From: a virus
IMG/VR virus record: IMGVR_UViG_3300025168_000450
Span: 1-29,008 of that record
Strand: one strand, 5' to 3'
DNA: 29,008 bases
Within the stretch, counting starts at the first letter, position 1, and each line of letters begins with the position of its first letter. Below, piece after piece: positions 22,529-29,008 of the stretch. The translations under genes and the position numbers were made by a program. Under the pieces are notes generated by a model. That model saw only the letters and a program-made list of their open reading frames with translations, had not been told where the DNA came from and searched no databases.

Positions 22529-22557
22529 TTGACATCTCATCCCCTCCGTGCTATATT
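22529..22557 (+). promoter_or_regulatory. Strong rightward sigma70 promoter of the early operon
   Basis: Consensus TTGACA (22529-22534), a 17-base spacer and TATATT (22552-22557, 5 of 6) form a near-ideal host-type promoter. The predicted RNA starts near 22564 and carries a small potential hairpin (AAGGC/GCCTT) before the GGAG site at 22604-22607. The quality suggests immediate expression by unmodified host RNA polymerase. Confidence 0.85.
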
Positions 22558-22616
22558 ATATATGTAAGGCAGGGATGAAGCCTTCACAAACTAAACTAAA
22601 CTTGGAGAAAAAATAA

Positions 22617-23342
22617 ATGAATGTCAGTAAAAATAAAATGTCGGAGGAAGGTCGTATCCGATACGACTGGATCAAAGACTGGAAGGTAGGCGACCTGCTT
22701 ACCAATGATCGCGGGGACACTATGCTCATCGCAGGTATTGACCTTGACCAAACTAACAACTGGTCATACGAGGGTCGTCGCTACGAGCGATACTACCCAA
22801 CCCAGCGTAACGGATCAACTTACGCTAAACTATTGATCAACAACTTGACGAGGAGCGAGAACTATGCGTGCCTCATCAGTTATACGATGAAGGACTTCGC
22901 AGGAACCCTTTGCTACGGCGAGAGCAGGGAAGGCAGACCAGCCTTCCCGTTCTGGCAGTTTAGCCAAAAGGCTGACATTGAGCGTGAGCGTCTTCATCAG
23001 AAGGCAATAGACGATGCCCACGACAAGGCGGTCCACGCGATTGATACACTTATCTGGGACTGGTTTGGACCATGGGAACAAGGCATCGTCAAGAACCCTA
23101 TTGACTTTATGGCTTATATGAAGACCATCACCGAGGTCAATGGCAAGCCTGTGTCGGATGTTCAACTTGAACAATGGTCGGTAGACCGGATGCGCAACAC
23201 CTCCATCCCCGGCTATGACAACGCGTTGGAACTAAATGTCAGGGTCAGTTATGAGATGGACGGTAAGTCCTGCCGTGGTAGTAACAGCGGACTGTGGGAG
23301 TTCAACACCGGTGACAACTGGGAACTGTGGGGCTCCCAGTAA
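22617..23342 (+). CDS. 241-aa early protein of unknown function
   Basis: This is the first gene behind the strong rightward promoter, with GGAG nine bases before the ATG. The product is soluble and rich in Trp and Tyr (for example NNWSYEGRRYERYYPTQRNG about 43-62 and IWDWFGPWEQG about 145-155), with a helical middle (ADIERERLHQKAIDDAHDKA). There is no membrane span, Cys cluster or nucleotide-binding motif, and I recognise no family. Early timing and the sigma-like gene coupled to its stop suggest a host-takeover or regulatory role, but nothing in the sequence proves it. Base composition is richer in G and C than most of the leftward genes. Confidence 0.85.
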   Translation: MNVSKNKMSEEGRIRYDWIKDWKVGDLLTNDRGDTMLIAGIDLDQTNNWSYEGRRYERYYPTQRNGSTYAKLLINNLTRSENYACLISYTMKDFAGTLCYGESREGRPAFPFWQFSQKADIERERLHQKAIDDAHDKAVHAIDTLIWDWFGPWEQGIVKNPIDFMAYMKTITEVNGKPVSDVQLEQWSVDRMRNTSIPGYDNALELNVRVSYEMDGKSCRGSNSGLWEFNTGDNWELWGSQ

Positions 23343-23896
23343 TGGGAGCCAACTGGCACTTAGAGAAGTGGTGGAACACCAACTGGGCTCTGATGTTTTG
23401 GAAGATGAAGCATCAGACCCACACCTCTGGCACTATCCTTGGATGGTATCAGACGGTGTTCCCCTACACCTCTACCTACGATCTAGTTACTGAGATCAAC
23501 CAAGAGTTCCTCGCAGCAAAGACCCAGTGCTTCGTTGAGAACTACGACCCGAGTTGTGCGAATGTTAATACATACGCCATAAAGTTATTTCATAACTGGA
23601 TCATTGACAGGCTACGCATTAGTATTAAAAGAAAAATAAAGGAGTTACCTATGGAGCCCAAGAACATTGACGACTACATCGTGAGCGCACTGCACAAGAA
23701 GCAAATGACTGAGGTCATCTTTGAGTGTGTGTCCACAACAGAGGAGCGCGAGTTGCTTCTCTTTAAGTGTGGCTTTATCAGCCGCGACAAACTAGCAGAG
23801 CAGTGGGGTTGCACCCCGCGTTCCGTCACCAACCGGTGGCATAAACTACAAACCAAGATGGTTAAAGAATGGAAGGAGTTATACAATGACGAATGA
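23342..23896 (+). CDS. Sigma-factor-like protein (184 aa) with region 2- and region 4-like parts
   Basis: Residues about 47-98 contain DLVTEINQEFLAAK, FVENYDPS, TYAIKLF and IIDRLR, matching the layout of sigma70 region 2 (D-L-x-x-E, F-D-P-S, T-Y-A, I-x-D-x-L-R). Residues about 124-175 contain TTEERELLLFKCG and then RDKLAEQWGCTPRSVTNRWH, a region 4-like helix-turn-helix. This two-part design is that of small (ECF-like or phage) sigma factors that redirect host RNA polymerase. I chose the ATG at 23342 because it overlaps the previous stop as TAATG, like many genes here; a GTG at 23327 would add five residues. The GIY-YIG gene overlaps its end by 11 bases. Assignment is from motif reading only. 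Confidence 0.7.
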   Translation: MGANWHLEKWWNTNWALMFWKMKHQTHTSGTILGWYQTVFPYTSTYDLVTEINQEFLAAKTQCFVENYDPSCANVNTYAIKLFHNWIIDRLRISIKRKIKELPMEPKNIDDYIVSALHKKQMTEVIFECVSTTEERELLLFKCGFISRDKLAEQWGCTPRSVTNRWHKLQTKMVKEWKELYNDE

Positions 23897-24359
23897 ACAG
23901 ACCGAGAGAGGCTGCACGAAGTGTGGCAACAGACTACCAATAGAAGAGTTTTATAAATGCAAAAAGGGGAAACCTATTTCCCAATGCAAGAGTTGTAAAA
24001 GATCATACTACAAAGCAAATAGACAGCGACATAAAGACCAGATGATGAAGGACCAATGGAACGACTACCATACTGTTTATTGTATTTCGTTTCCAGATGG
24101 CAAGCGTTATGTTGGATGCACCAGACGCAAACTAAAGTATAGGTTACACCACCATTGGTCAAGTAAAAGCACCGTGTATAGATACACAGAGGAGAAAGGT
24201 TTTGATAGAAGTAAGTGCCGTATTGTTATCATTAAGGATCGCATTATGGATGAAGCAGAAGCAAGAAGAGTAGAAGCAAAAATGATAGAGAGCGGTATGA
24301 AGCAAGGGTTCCTGATAAACAAGAAGCGATCGCTTAAATACCTTGACAATACTGTTTAG
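23886..24359 (+). CDS. GIY-YIG endonuclease with N-terminal zinc finger, 157 aa
   Basis: The N-terminus has two CxxC pairs (Cys10/Cys13 and Cys34/Cys37) spaced as in small treble-clef or zinc-ribbon fingers that bind DNA. The nuclease domain follows: VYCISFPDGKRYVG (residues 64-77, the GIY and YIG strands), an Arg/His-rich helix (RRKLKYRLHHHW, 80-91), a likely catalytic Glu in EARRVEAKMI (Glu130) and Asn145 in LINKK. Such enzymes are often homing endonucleases in phages, or serve recombination or host-DNA degradation. It has AAGGAG seven bases before the ATG, overlaps the sigma-like gene by 11 bases and ends the rightward operon. It is poorer in G and C than the two genes before it, consistent with separate acquisition. 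Confidence 0.88.
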   Translation: MTNEQTERGCTKCGNRLPIEEFYKCKKGKPISQCKSCKRSYYKANRQRHKDQMMKDQWNDYHTVYCISFPDGKRYVGCTRRKLKYRLHHHWSSKSTVYRYTEEKGFDRSKCRIVIIKDRIMDEAEARRVEAKMIESGMKQGFLINKKRSLKYLDNTV

Positions 24360-24416
24360 TAGTGAGGGTGTAGTTAGCCCTCTTCTAGACTGACATTTAG
24401 AATATCATCCAAGTTT

Positions 24417-24458
24417 AACCCCCCTGTTCGTATTAGATTGGAACAGGGGGGTTTTTTT
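24417..24458 (+). terminator. Intrinsic terminator at the end of the rightward operon
   Basis: A perfect 13-pair stem (24417-24429 with 24441-24453) holds a run of six C and six G around an 11-base loop, followed by seven T (24452-24458) on the plus strand. It stops rightward RNA 58 bases past the GIY-YIG gene, at the convergence with the leftward scaffold gene whose TAA stop lies in the T run. On the minus strand the stem is followed only by TTAAACTT, so termination there would be weaker. Confidence 0.92.
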
Positions 24459-25242
24459 ATTTAGCCTGCTTTTGCTTTTGATGCCACTGATAAGCCTCGT
24501 AGGCAGTATTAAACTTTGGCTTGGCTTGCGACGTTGCCTGTCCAATACTAACCTTGAAGCCAGCATCGCGCGCTGCTTGCTTGTATTGTTTGATCTGGCT
24601 ATTCTTATCTTCAAGAGCAGCCTTGTGTTCCTTACCCTTCAGCAAGTAATAAGCATCTTCAATAGTCATATTCTTTTCAGTGATAAGTTTGGCTATCTGT
24701 GGCTTATACTTTGGAAGGTCGGGATGTTCTCTTTCAAATGTTTTAACTTGATCTATCCTCTCCGATCTCTTCAAGTCCATGCGTGCAGGTTCAAGCAGAG
24801 AGTTCAAACGCTCTGCCGTCTTTGCTTCAATAAACTTTTGGAGCCCCTGCGGGTCATACAAGTCTAAGTCTTCTGGTAGAGACATAGCATTACGCAGGTC
24901 CTCTTCCGTCTTACGAGAAAGCAGAGACTTCTCTCGCTCCTCTAACTCTTTCTTGCGTGATGATAACGTCGTTGTTTTAGAACGATAGTCCTCGCGTAAG
25001 TTTTGAATAAGTTTTTTAGCATCCGAAGGTAACTCTTCCAAAACTTTATTATAGTCTACGCCCTTATGTTTTTCCTGTTTGAACTCATCACCCTTAAGGT
25101 GTTGGTCAAGCAGGTCATCAAGGGATAGGCTAGGAGGCTGTGAGACCTCCTGAGACGCATCCTGCGGACTTGCCGGGGTGTTGGTAGGGGTGCCTTGTTC
25201 GGTTGCCTCTACGGGCTGTTGAGTGGCTTTATTATTTTCCAT
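24457..25242 (-). CDS. Scaffolding protein, 261 aa
   Basis: The product is hydrophilic with no globular core: a Gln/Thr/Pro/Ser-rich N-terminus (1-40), a charged coiled coil (about 78-115, SSRKKELEEREKSLLSRK), further helices, and a Gln/Lys-rich basic C-terminus ending KQKQAK. This is the usual make-up of phage scaffolds, whose basic C-terminal helix binds the capsid protein during prohead assembly. It comes after portal and two accessory head genes, as in T7, but the capsid gene does not follow directly: the early operon and control region lie between. AAGGAG overlaps the previous stop region. It is the last gene of the leftward operon. Confidence 0.8.
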   Translation of the reverse strand: MENNKATQQPVEATEQGTPTNTPASPQDASQEVSQPPSLSLDDLLDQHLKGDEFKQEKHKGVDYNKVLEELPSDAKKLIQNLREDYRSKTTTLSSRKKELEEREKSLLSRKTEEDLRNAMSLPEDLDLYDPQGLQKFIEAKTAERLNSLLEPARMDLKRSERIDQVKTFEREHPDLPKYKPQIAKLITEKNMTIEDAYYLLKGKEHKAALEDKNSQIKQYKQAARDAGFKVSIGQATSQAKPKFNTAYEAYQWHQKQKQAK

Positions 25243-25256
25243 TTGTTTGTTGCTCC

Positions 25257-25820
25257 TTATAGCATATTTAGAATGTCTACTTCTTCAGACTGAACTTCTT
25301 CTACTACTTCGCCAGCAGGCTCCGCAATAACTTCTGGTTCTTCTTCCACGATAGACACCGTGGGTTCTTCTTCACGCAAAAAGCGTTGGAATACTTTATT
25401 CTTCATTAGTTGATCTAGCATAGCAGTAACCATAGCAATGTCTGCGTCGGTGACAAGCGCACTAACATCATACATCTCACCGTCTTGCTCTTCAGGGAAA
25501 GCAGCAAAGAAAGCATCAAGTGCTTCTCTGATACCAGCAAAAGCCTTTACGATGGCTACCGGTAGCGGTCCTTCCACATCAGTGTAAGATGGATCCATCT
25601 CCACATCTTCTATTCCAACTAACTTAAAAAGTTTGTTAATAACAACGGAGGCGGCATTAAGTCGCTTTCCAGTGTATCTTCCAGTGGGGGTCATAGCGGC
25701 TACGGCGTCATCCACCATTGCTGCTTCTTCATTAATAGAAGGCATTAGTTGTTCCATTGCTGCTTCTGCTCTCCCGTCTGGGGTTGTCTCTATCATTTCT
25801 TCATCTGTTACCATAGGCAT
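25257..25820 (-). CDS. 187-aa acidic head-module protein, function unknown
   Basis: The protein is strongly acidic (Glu/Asp/Ala/Val-rich) with a helical core and an acidic Pro-containing tail (EEEPEVIAEPAGEVVEEVQS about 158-177). A conserved-looking middle section reads RLNAASVVINKLFKLVGIED. There is no enzymatic motif. It lies between the 168-aa gene and the scaffold, in one operon with a good AAGGAG site. The acidity suggests contact with basic surfaces, perhaps a second scaffold-like or core-associated protein, but that is a guess from position. The family is not recognised. Confidence 0.7.
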   Translation of the reverse strand: MPMVTDEEMIETTPDGRAEAAMEQLMPSINEEAAMVDDAVAAMTPTGRYTGKRLNAASVVINKLFKLVGIEDVEMDPSYTDVEGPLPVAIVKAFAGIREALDAFFAAFPEEQDGEMYDVSALVTDADIAMVTAMLDQLMKNKVFQRFLREEEPTVSIVEEEPEVIAEPAGEVVEEVQSEEVDILNML

Positions 25821-25832
25821 TGTTAATACTCC

Positions 25833-26339
25833 TTAAAAGTCTTTTAGTTCTGTTTTATCATACTTACCAGCAAGGGTTTCCTTGGCTGGCATCCATTCAT
25901 CCCACACTGCTTCCATAGCAGCCATTGACCCTGCGGTTGCTTCTTGTGGTTTATCAACCCCGTGTTTTTGCATGAGATCAAAAAGTTCATCCGACCGTTT
26001 ATCTTGGTGCGCTTCGTAGTTTGCTTGCTTCTCCATTCTATCAGCAACCCAGTTAGTAGGCAGATCACTTTCACGAACCAAGCCCCGTGCTTCTAAAACT
26101 TCATCACGATGTGTCTCACCATAAATAGTTTGTCCAAGAGCGGGGTCATACTTGCCGTGACTATCAAGCCCACGCTGCCAGTCAGCCCATTGAGAAGCCA
26201 TCTTAGCAGGTTTAGAAATAATAAGAAAGGCTACCTCTCCTGTTAGTTCGTTCTTTAACTGGTCTGGTCTTTCCTTGTGAGAATAGATCTTTTCAACTAT
26301 CTGTCCTGTCTTAAAGTTCTTGTATTCGTAAATGGGCAT
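25833..26339 (-). CDS. 168-aa head-module protein with FmdB-like N-terminus lacking cysteines
   Basis: The first residues MPIYEYKNFKTGQIVEKIYS echo the FmdB-type zinc-ribbon start (MPIYEY, then Cys pairs), but no Cys is present, so the metal site is lost or the likeness covers only the beta hairpin. The rest is helical and charged, with GKYDPALGQTIYGETHRDEV near 82-101 and a C-terminal helix. I recall similar proteins between portal and scaffold in marine podoviruses. It is coupled to the portal by a TAATG overlap with GGAGGAG upstream. The role in the head is unknown. Confidence 0.72.
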   Translation of the reverse strand: MPIYEYKNFKTGQIVEKIYSHKERPDQLKNELTGEVAFLIISKPAKMASQWADWQRGLDSHGKYDPALGQTIYGETHRDEVLEARGLVRESDLPTNWVADRMEKQANYEAHQDKRSDELFDLMQKHGVDKPQEATAGSMAAMEAVWDEWMPAKETLAGKYDKTELKDF

Positions 26340-28021
26340 TACTCTGCTCCTCCCTCTGATACTATAGCCTGACCCTCAGTTCTAATAGCAGCGGCTAGAC
26401 CACCACCACCAACTGGGACACTCTCTTCACCCTCCTGACCCGGTTGTGTCATACCTGACTGGATGCCTTGCATTGCTGCTGCATCAACCTTTGGAATAAA
26501 GTCTTGAGGTAAGTCAAACACTTTAACAATGTAAGAAAGTATTTCTGCTGGGTCTGCTCCGAGTGCTGGTAGCACAGGAAGAAGTTGTTGTATCGCTTGT
26601 CGCTTAACAGCACCTGCCATTGGGGTGTTAGCCTGATCAGCAAAAGCATAGCGGAACTTACCCTCAAAGTGTTTTCTAACAAGAACTGTTGGCTTACCAT
26701 CAATAAGAACAACCTCTTTCATATCTTCATCGTTAGTCATAATAAGATGAAAAATAAGAGACTGATAGATCTCGGCAACCTGTTCAACAGACCTGTGGAA
26801 GAAGCGAGCCATACGACCGATCTCATTAGAAGCATACTGTGTAAGAGCAGCAACCTCTGTAGCGGAAGCATTGGTAGCAATGCCACGGGTAAATGGTGCG
26901 AGCACTGTGCCCCTGTCTAAGTCTCCTCTAACCTCAGCCTTGTAGATCTGATAGTCAGGTGAGAAGGTAGCAGTAGCAAGAGGGACTATTGCATTTCTAG
27001 CATCAACGTCTGGTGGAGTATCTAACTCAACAATAGACATATCTCTGTTCTCTGCTAGGATAGACTTACCTTCTTCATCAATAGCACCCTTGCGAGTTAC
27101 ATACAAGCGAGCGTCACGACGAAGACCATTAGCCCAAACAGTCCGCAAGTTATTTATTTCCCACAACTGGTCATACACACGGGCAACTGCGGAGTAACCT
27201 CGTAGTGGTTGGTCTGGGGAATAAGAAAGATAAACTGGTGCCAACGGTGGGCACGGGGAGCCATCAGCCTTGCGGAAAGGAATAGGAGAGATACGGTCTA
27301 GAACTTTGTTAGCACGCTCTGCCGAGGGAACAAAAAAGATTAGTTCGTCTTCCATAAGGTCATAGAACTCATAAACCTCAACGTAAGAAAGAAGGTGAGA
27401 ACCATCATCAGAAGCCGAGGACGACTGACCATTATAACCTTGGGTTTCCATTATCTTAAGGTAGTCTTCTTTTGTTATAGGGTTGAGACGAACACCGGGG
27501 AACTTACGCTTGGCTTCGTTATACGGCAAGTAATAACGATGACCAACAAAGCGAGAGCGATCCCAACTGTCTGCATCAAAGTCAACGATAACATCCCAAG
27601 GATGAACTGAACGAATGTCAACTGCGTCTAACACACTGTCGCGATCATTAAGAGCAAGTTTATAAAAACTATACGGATAAATAAGTGAGTAACGTAAGCC
27701 TCTTTCCACTTGTTCAACTTTGTCATAAAGGAACTGATTGACACAAGCCTCAACAACTTCTGTATTTCCTCTTCCACTTGCGTCACCTCCTACTGTTACT
27801 GCTGGGCTCTTTGAATAAAGAGACGCCACAAAGCCTTCAACATACGCGTATGTATCAGCGGTGTTAATAGTTACCATATTTGTTGGTGCGTGGTTGTGGT
27901 CTGTTGTGTCATCAAACATCTCACCTTTATACGCACGGGTGTATGATGCCATACGGTGCCTTCTCTGGCTCCAATACTCTCGGTGAAAGTCTACGAGAGA
28001 TCCTATTTCTCCATTGTTCAT
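26339..28021 (-). CDS. Portal protein, 560 aa
   Basis: The portal is the dodecameric ring through which DNA enters and leaves the head. Size, place directly after the large terminase (ATGA overlap) and sequence style support this: an N-terminal helical region (FHREYWSQRRHRMASYTRAY), a middle with WDVIVDFDADSWDRSRFVGH near 150-170, and the long-helix section DQLWEINNLRTVWANGLRRD near 280-300, which matches the stem/wing transition of podovirus portals. The C-terminus is Gly/Gln-rich. AGGAG precedes the ATG inside the terminase stop region. Confidence 0.85.
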   Translation of the reverse strand: MNNGEIGSLVDFHREYWSQRRHRMASYTRAYKGEMFDDTTDHNHAPTNMVTINTADTYAYVEGFVASLYSKSPAVTVGGDASGRGNTEVVEACVNQFLYDKVEQVERGLRYSLIYPYSFYKLALNDRDSVLDAVDIRSVHPWDVIVDFDADSWDRSRFVGHRYYLPYNEAKRKFPGVRLNPITKEDYLKIMETQGYNGQSSSASDDGSHLLSYVEVYEFYDLMEDELIFFVPSAERANKVLDRISPIPFRKADGSPCPPLAPVYLSYSPDQPLRGYSAVARVYDQLWEINNLRTVWANGLRRDARLYVTRKGAIDEEGKSILAENRDMSIVELDTPPDVDARNAIVPLATATFSPDYQIYKAEVRGDLDRGTVLAPFTRGIATNASATEVAALTQYASNEIGRMARFFHRSVEQVAEIYQSLIFHLIMTNDEDMKEVVLIDGKPTVLVRKHFEGKFRYAFADQANTPMAGAVKRQAIQQLLPVLPALGADPAEILSYIVKVFDLPQDFIPKVDAAAMQGIQSGMTQPGQEGEESVPVGGGGLAAAIRTEGQAIVSEGGAE

Positions 28022-29008
28022 CTTCTATATCTCCTATTCTGTTTTAAAGGGTGTGCCGTTTTCGGCGTTCTAATGTTATTTCTTCTGCTATTAAACATAG
28101 CCTTGTCCCATTCACTCTTTGGCATTGGCACATCACGCAGGTGATACAAGCCAATAGCGAGTGCCATAGCCCTGTCATCGTGTAAGCCGGGAGGTGCAGA
28201 GGGGGCAAGACCTTTGTTATCTTTTACTAAACCTCTTAACTCTGTAAATGTTTTATCATCTAAGTTAAAGATCATTTGTTCTTCAAGATAGTTGCGTAGG
28301 TGCTCATACACTTGTATCTTACTTTTTTTAGTTGTTGTGAATGGACGGTAGTTAGTCCAACCGCGACTGTCTAAAACTTCTTTATAACCAGCACCGTGGT
28401 TGTTGGCTTCAAAACAGATCTGTGCGCGGTATCGCTTGGCTAGGTTCATACAAGCGACAGTAAAGTCGTGAACTGATAATGTGTTGCTGCTAATGATAGC
28501 AACTGGAGAGTGGCTAATACGGGAAAGTATTATACCACAGGAATAGTCCCCACCTGTGCCGCCACCCACATCCACACCAAGGATGTAACTGTCACGGGGA
28601 TCATACTCTTCCAATACTGTAACTGTGTCATTGTTTATTTCTATTTTCTGTATGTGTTCAAAATGAACATCTGTAAAGTAGTTGTCGTCTGAAAGTGAAT
28701 AGGCTTCTTCTATTGTGATAGGGAACTCACGGCGGAAGAGACGCTCATCTTTTATTTCTTTTATCTTTTCTCTTCTCCAGAAGACCTGCTCTGGTGACAG
28801 GTTATGCTCTTCTGCTATTTGTTCTTCAAGCGCATCCATCTCAAAGCCACCCTTGGGTAGAGCCTTGCGATACTGTGGGAAAGAACACCATGGTAAGAAG
28901 ATAACTTTCCAACGGTCATTGTAGTTCGCGTCTAAACAGATACGGTGTAACGCATCTTGGTAATGGTTTGCTGTGCTTTCTATAATGATCTTACCGTCAT
29001 TGATAGAA
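28018..29008 (-). CDS. terL: Terminase large subunit, C-terminal nuclease part (continues at 1-694)
   Basis: This is the 3' part of the gene begun at 694-1; the frame is open to the right window end. Within the 499-aa protein it holds the RNase H-fold nuclease that cuts concatemeric DNA: GVDVGGGTGGDYS with Asp316 and Asp324, then CFEANNHGAGY and LHDDRAMALAIGLY, which supply the other acidic metal ligands. The C-terminus is basic (KQNRRYRR) and ends four bases into the portal gene as an ATGA overlap. Bases 28824-29008 duplicate 1-185 and should be counted once. Confidence 0.93.
   Translation of the reverse strand, partial: SINDGKIIIESTANHYQDALHRICLDANYNDRWKVIFLPWCSFPQYRKALPKGGFEMDALEEQIAEEHNLSPEQVFWRREKIKEIKDERLFRREFPITIEEAYSLSDDNYFTDVHFEHIQKIEINNDTVTVLEEYDPRDSYILGVDVGGGTGGDYSCGIILSRISHSPVAIISSNTLSVHDFTVACMNLAKRYRAQICFEANNHGAGYKEVLDSRGWTNYRPFTTTKKSKIQVYEHLRNYLEEQMIFNLDDKTFTELRGLVKDNKGLAPSAPPGLHDDRAMALAIGLYHLRDVPMPKSEWDKAMFNSRRNNIRTPKTAHPLKQNRRYRR
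28824..29008. repeat. Terminal redundancy with bases 1-185
   Basis: These 185 bases match 1-185 except for A at 28882 against C at 59. Because the repeat lies inside the large terminase gene and contains a silent difference, it looks like an assembly overlap of a circular or circularly permuted molecule, not a packaged physical terminal repeat. Confidence 0.95.

Noticed and set aside
24363-24382. Small hairpin GAGGG/CCCTC just after the GIY-YIG gene as a terminator
   Set aside because: It has only five pairs and no T run; the 13-pair hairpin at 24417-24453 is the clear terminator.
1-29008. tRNA genes, CRISPR arrays, insertion sequences, integrase and attachment sites
   Set aside because: I looked for cloverleaf-type sequences, regularly spaced repeats, transposase motifs and tyrosine or serine recombinase motifs and saw none; a covariance-model scan would be needed to exclude a divergent tRNA.

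Overview
The window is a complete, circularly closing genome of a small tailed double-stranded DNA phage with a short-tailed (podovirus) plan. The last 185 bases (28824-29008) repeat the first 185 (1-185) with one mismatch, and the large terminase gene runs in frame through that junction, so the unit genome is 28,823 bp. Bacterial Shine-Dalgarno sequences of the AAGGAG/GGAGG type and sigma70-like promoters indicate a bacterial host. The host cannot be named from the sequence. The small lysine-rich genes and the style of the virion proteins recall marine podoviruses, but that is an impression from memory.

Layout: nearly everything is read leftward (minus strand) from one control region at 22270-22616. 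The leftward block runs: an 86-aa possible regulator, a DNA methyltransferase, a 58-aa ORF, major capsid, decoration protein, an intrinsic terminator, two tail-tube/connector proteins of T7 gp11/gp12 type, three fibre-like or accessory tail proteins, three internal virion proteins (221, 742 and 1996 aa, comparable to T7 gp14/gp15/gp16), a small membrane protein, four tiny basic proteins, a possible lysozyme-like protein, a sigma region-4-like protein, two small proteins next to terminase, the large terminase (across the window ends), portal, two accessory head proteins and the scaffold at 24457. A short rightward block (22617-24359) encodes an unknown 241-aa protein, a sigma-factor-like protein and a zinc-finger GIY-YIG nuclease. 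It ends at a strong terminator, where the two blocks converge.

Control: the divergent region holds a near-consensus rightward promoter, a leftward promoter with a perfect -10 but poor -35, and three perfect TGACA-N3-TGTCA palindromes spaced 22 and 21 bp, that is on one face of the helix, flanked by an 11-bp direct repeat. A second promoter lies before the sigma region-4-like gene. A 10-bp motif (ATAGACAAWA on the minus strand) sits just upstream of three genes that each open a functional module.

I see no DNA polymerase, helicase, primase, RNA polymerase, integrase or tRNA gene. Replication therefore probably depends on the host, and the phage probably steers host RNA polymerase with its own sigma-like proteins (inference). 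Function calls rest on motifs, gene order and protein length; no database search was run.
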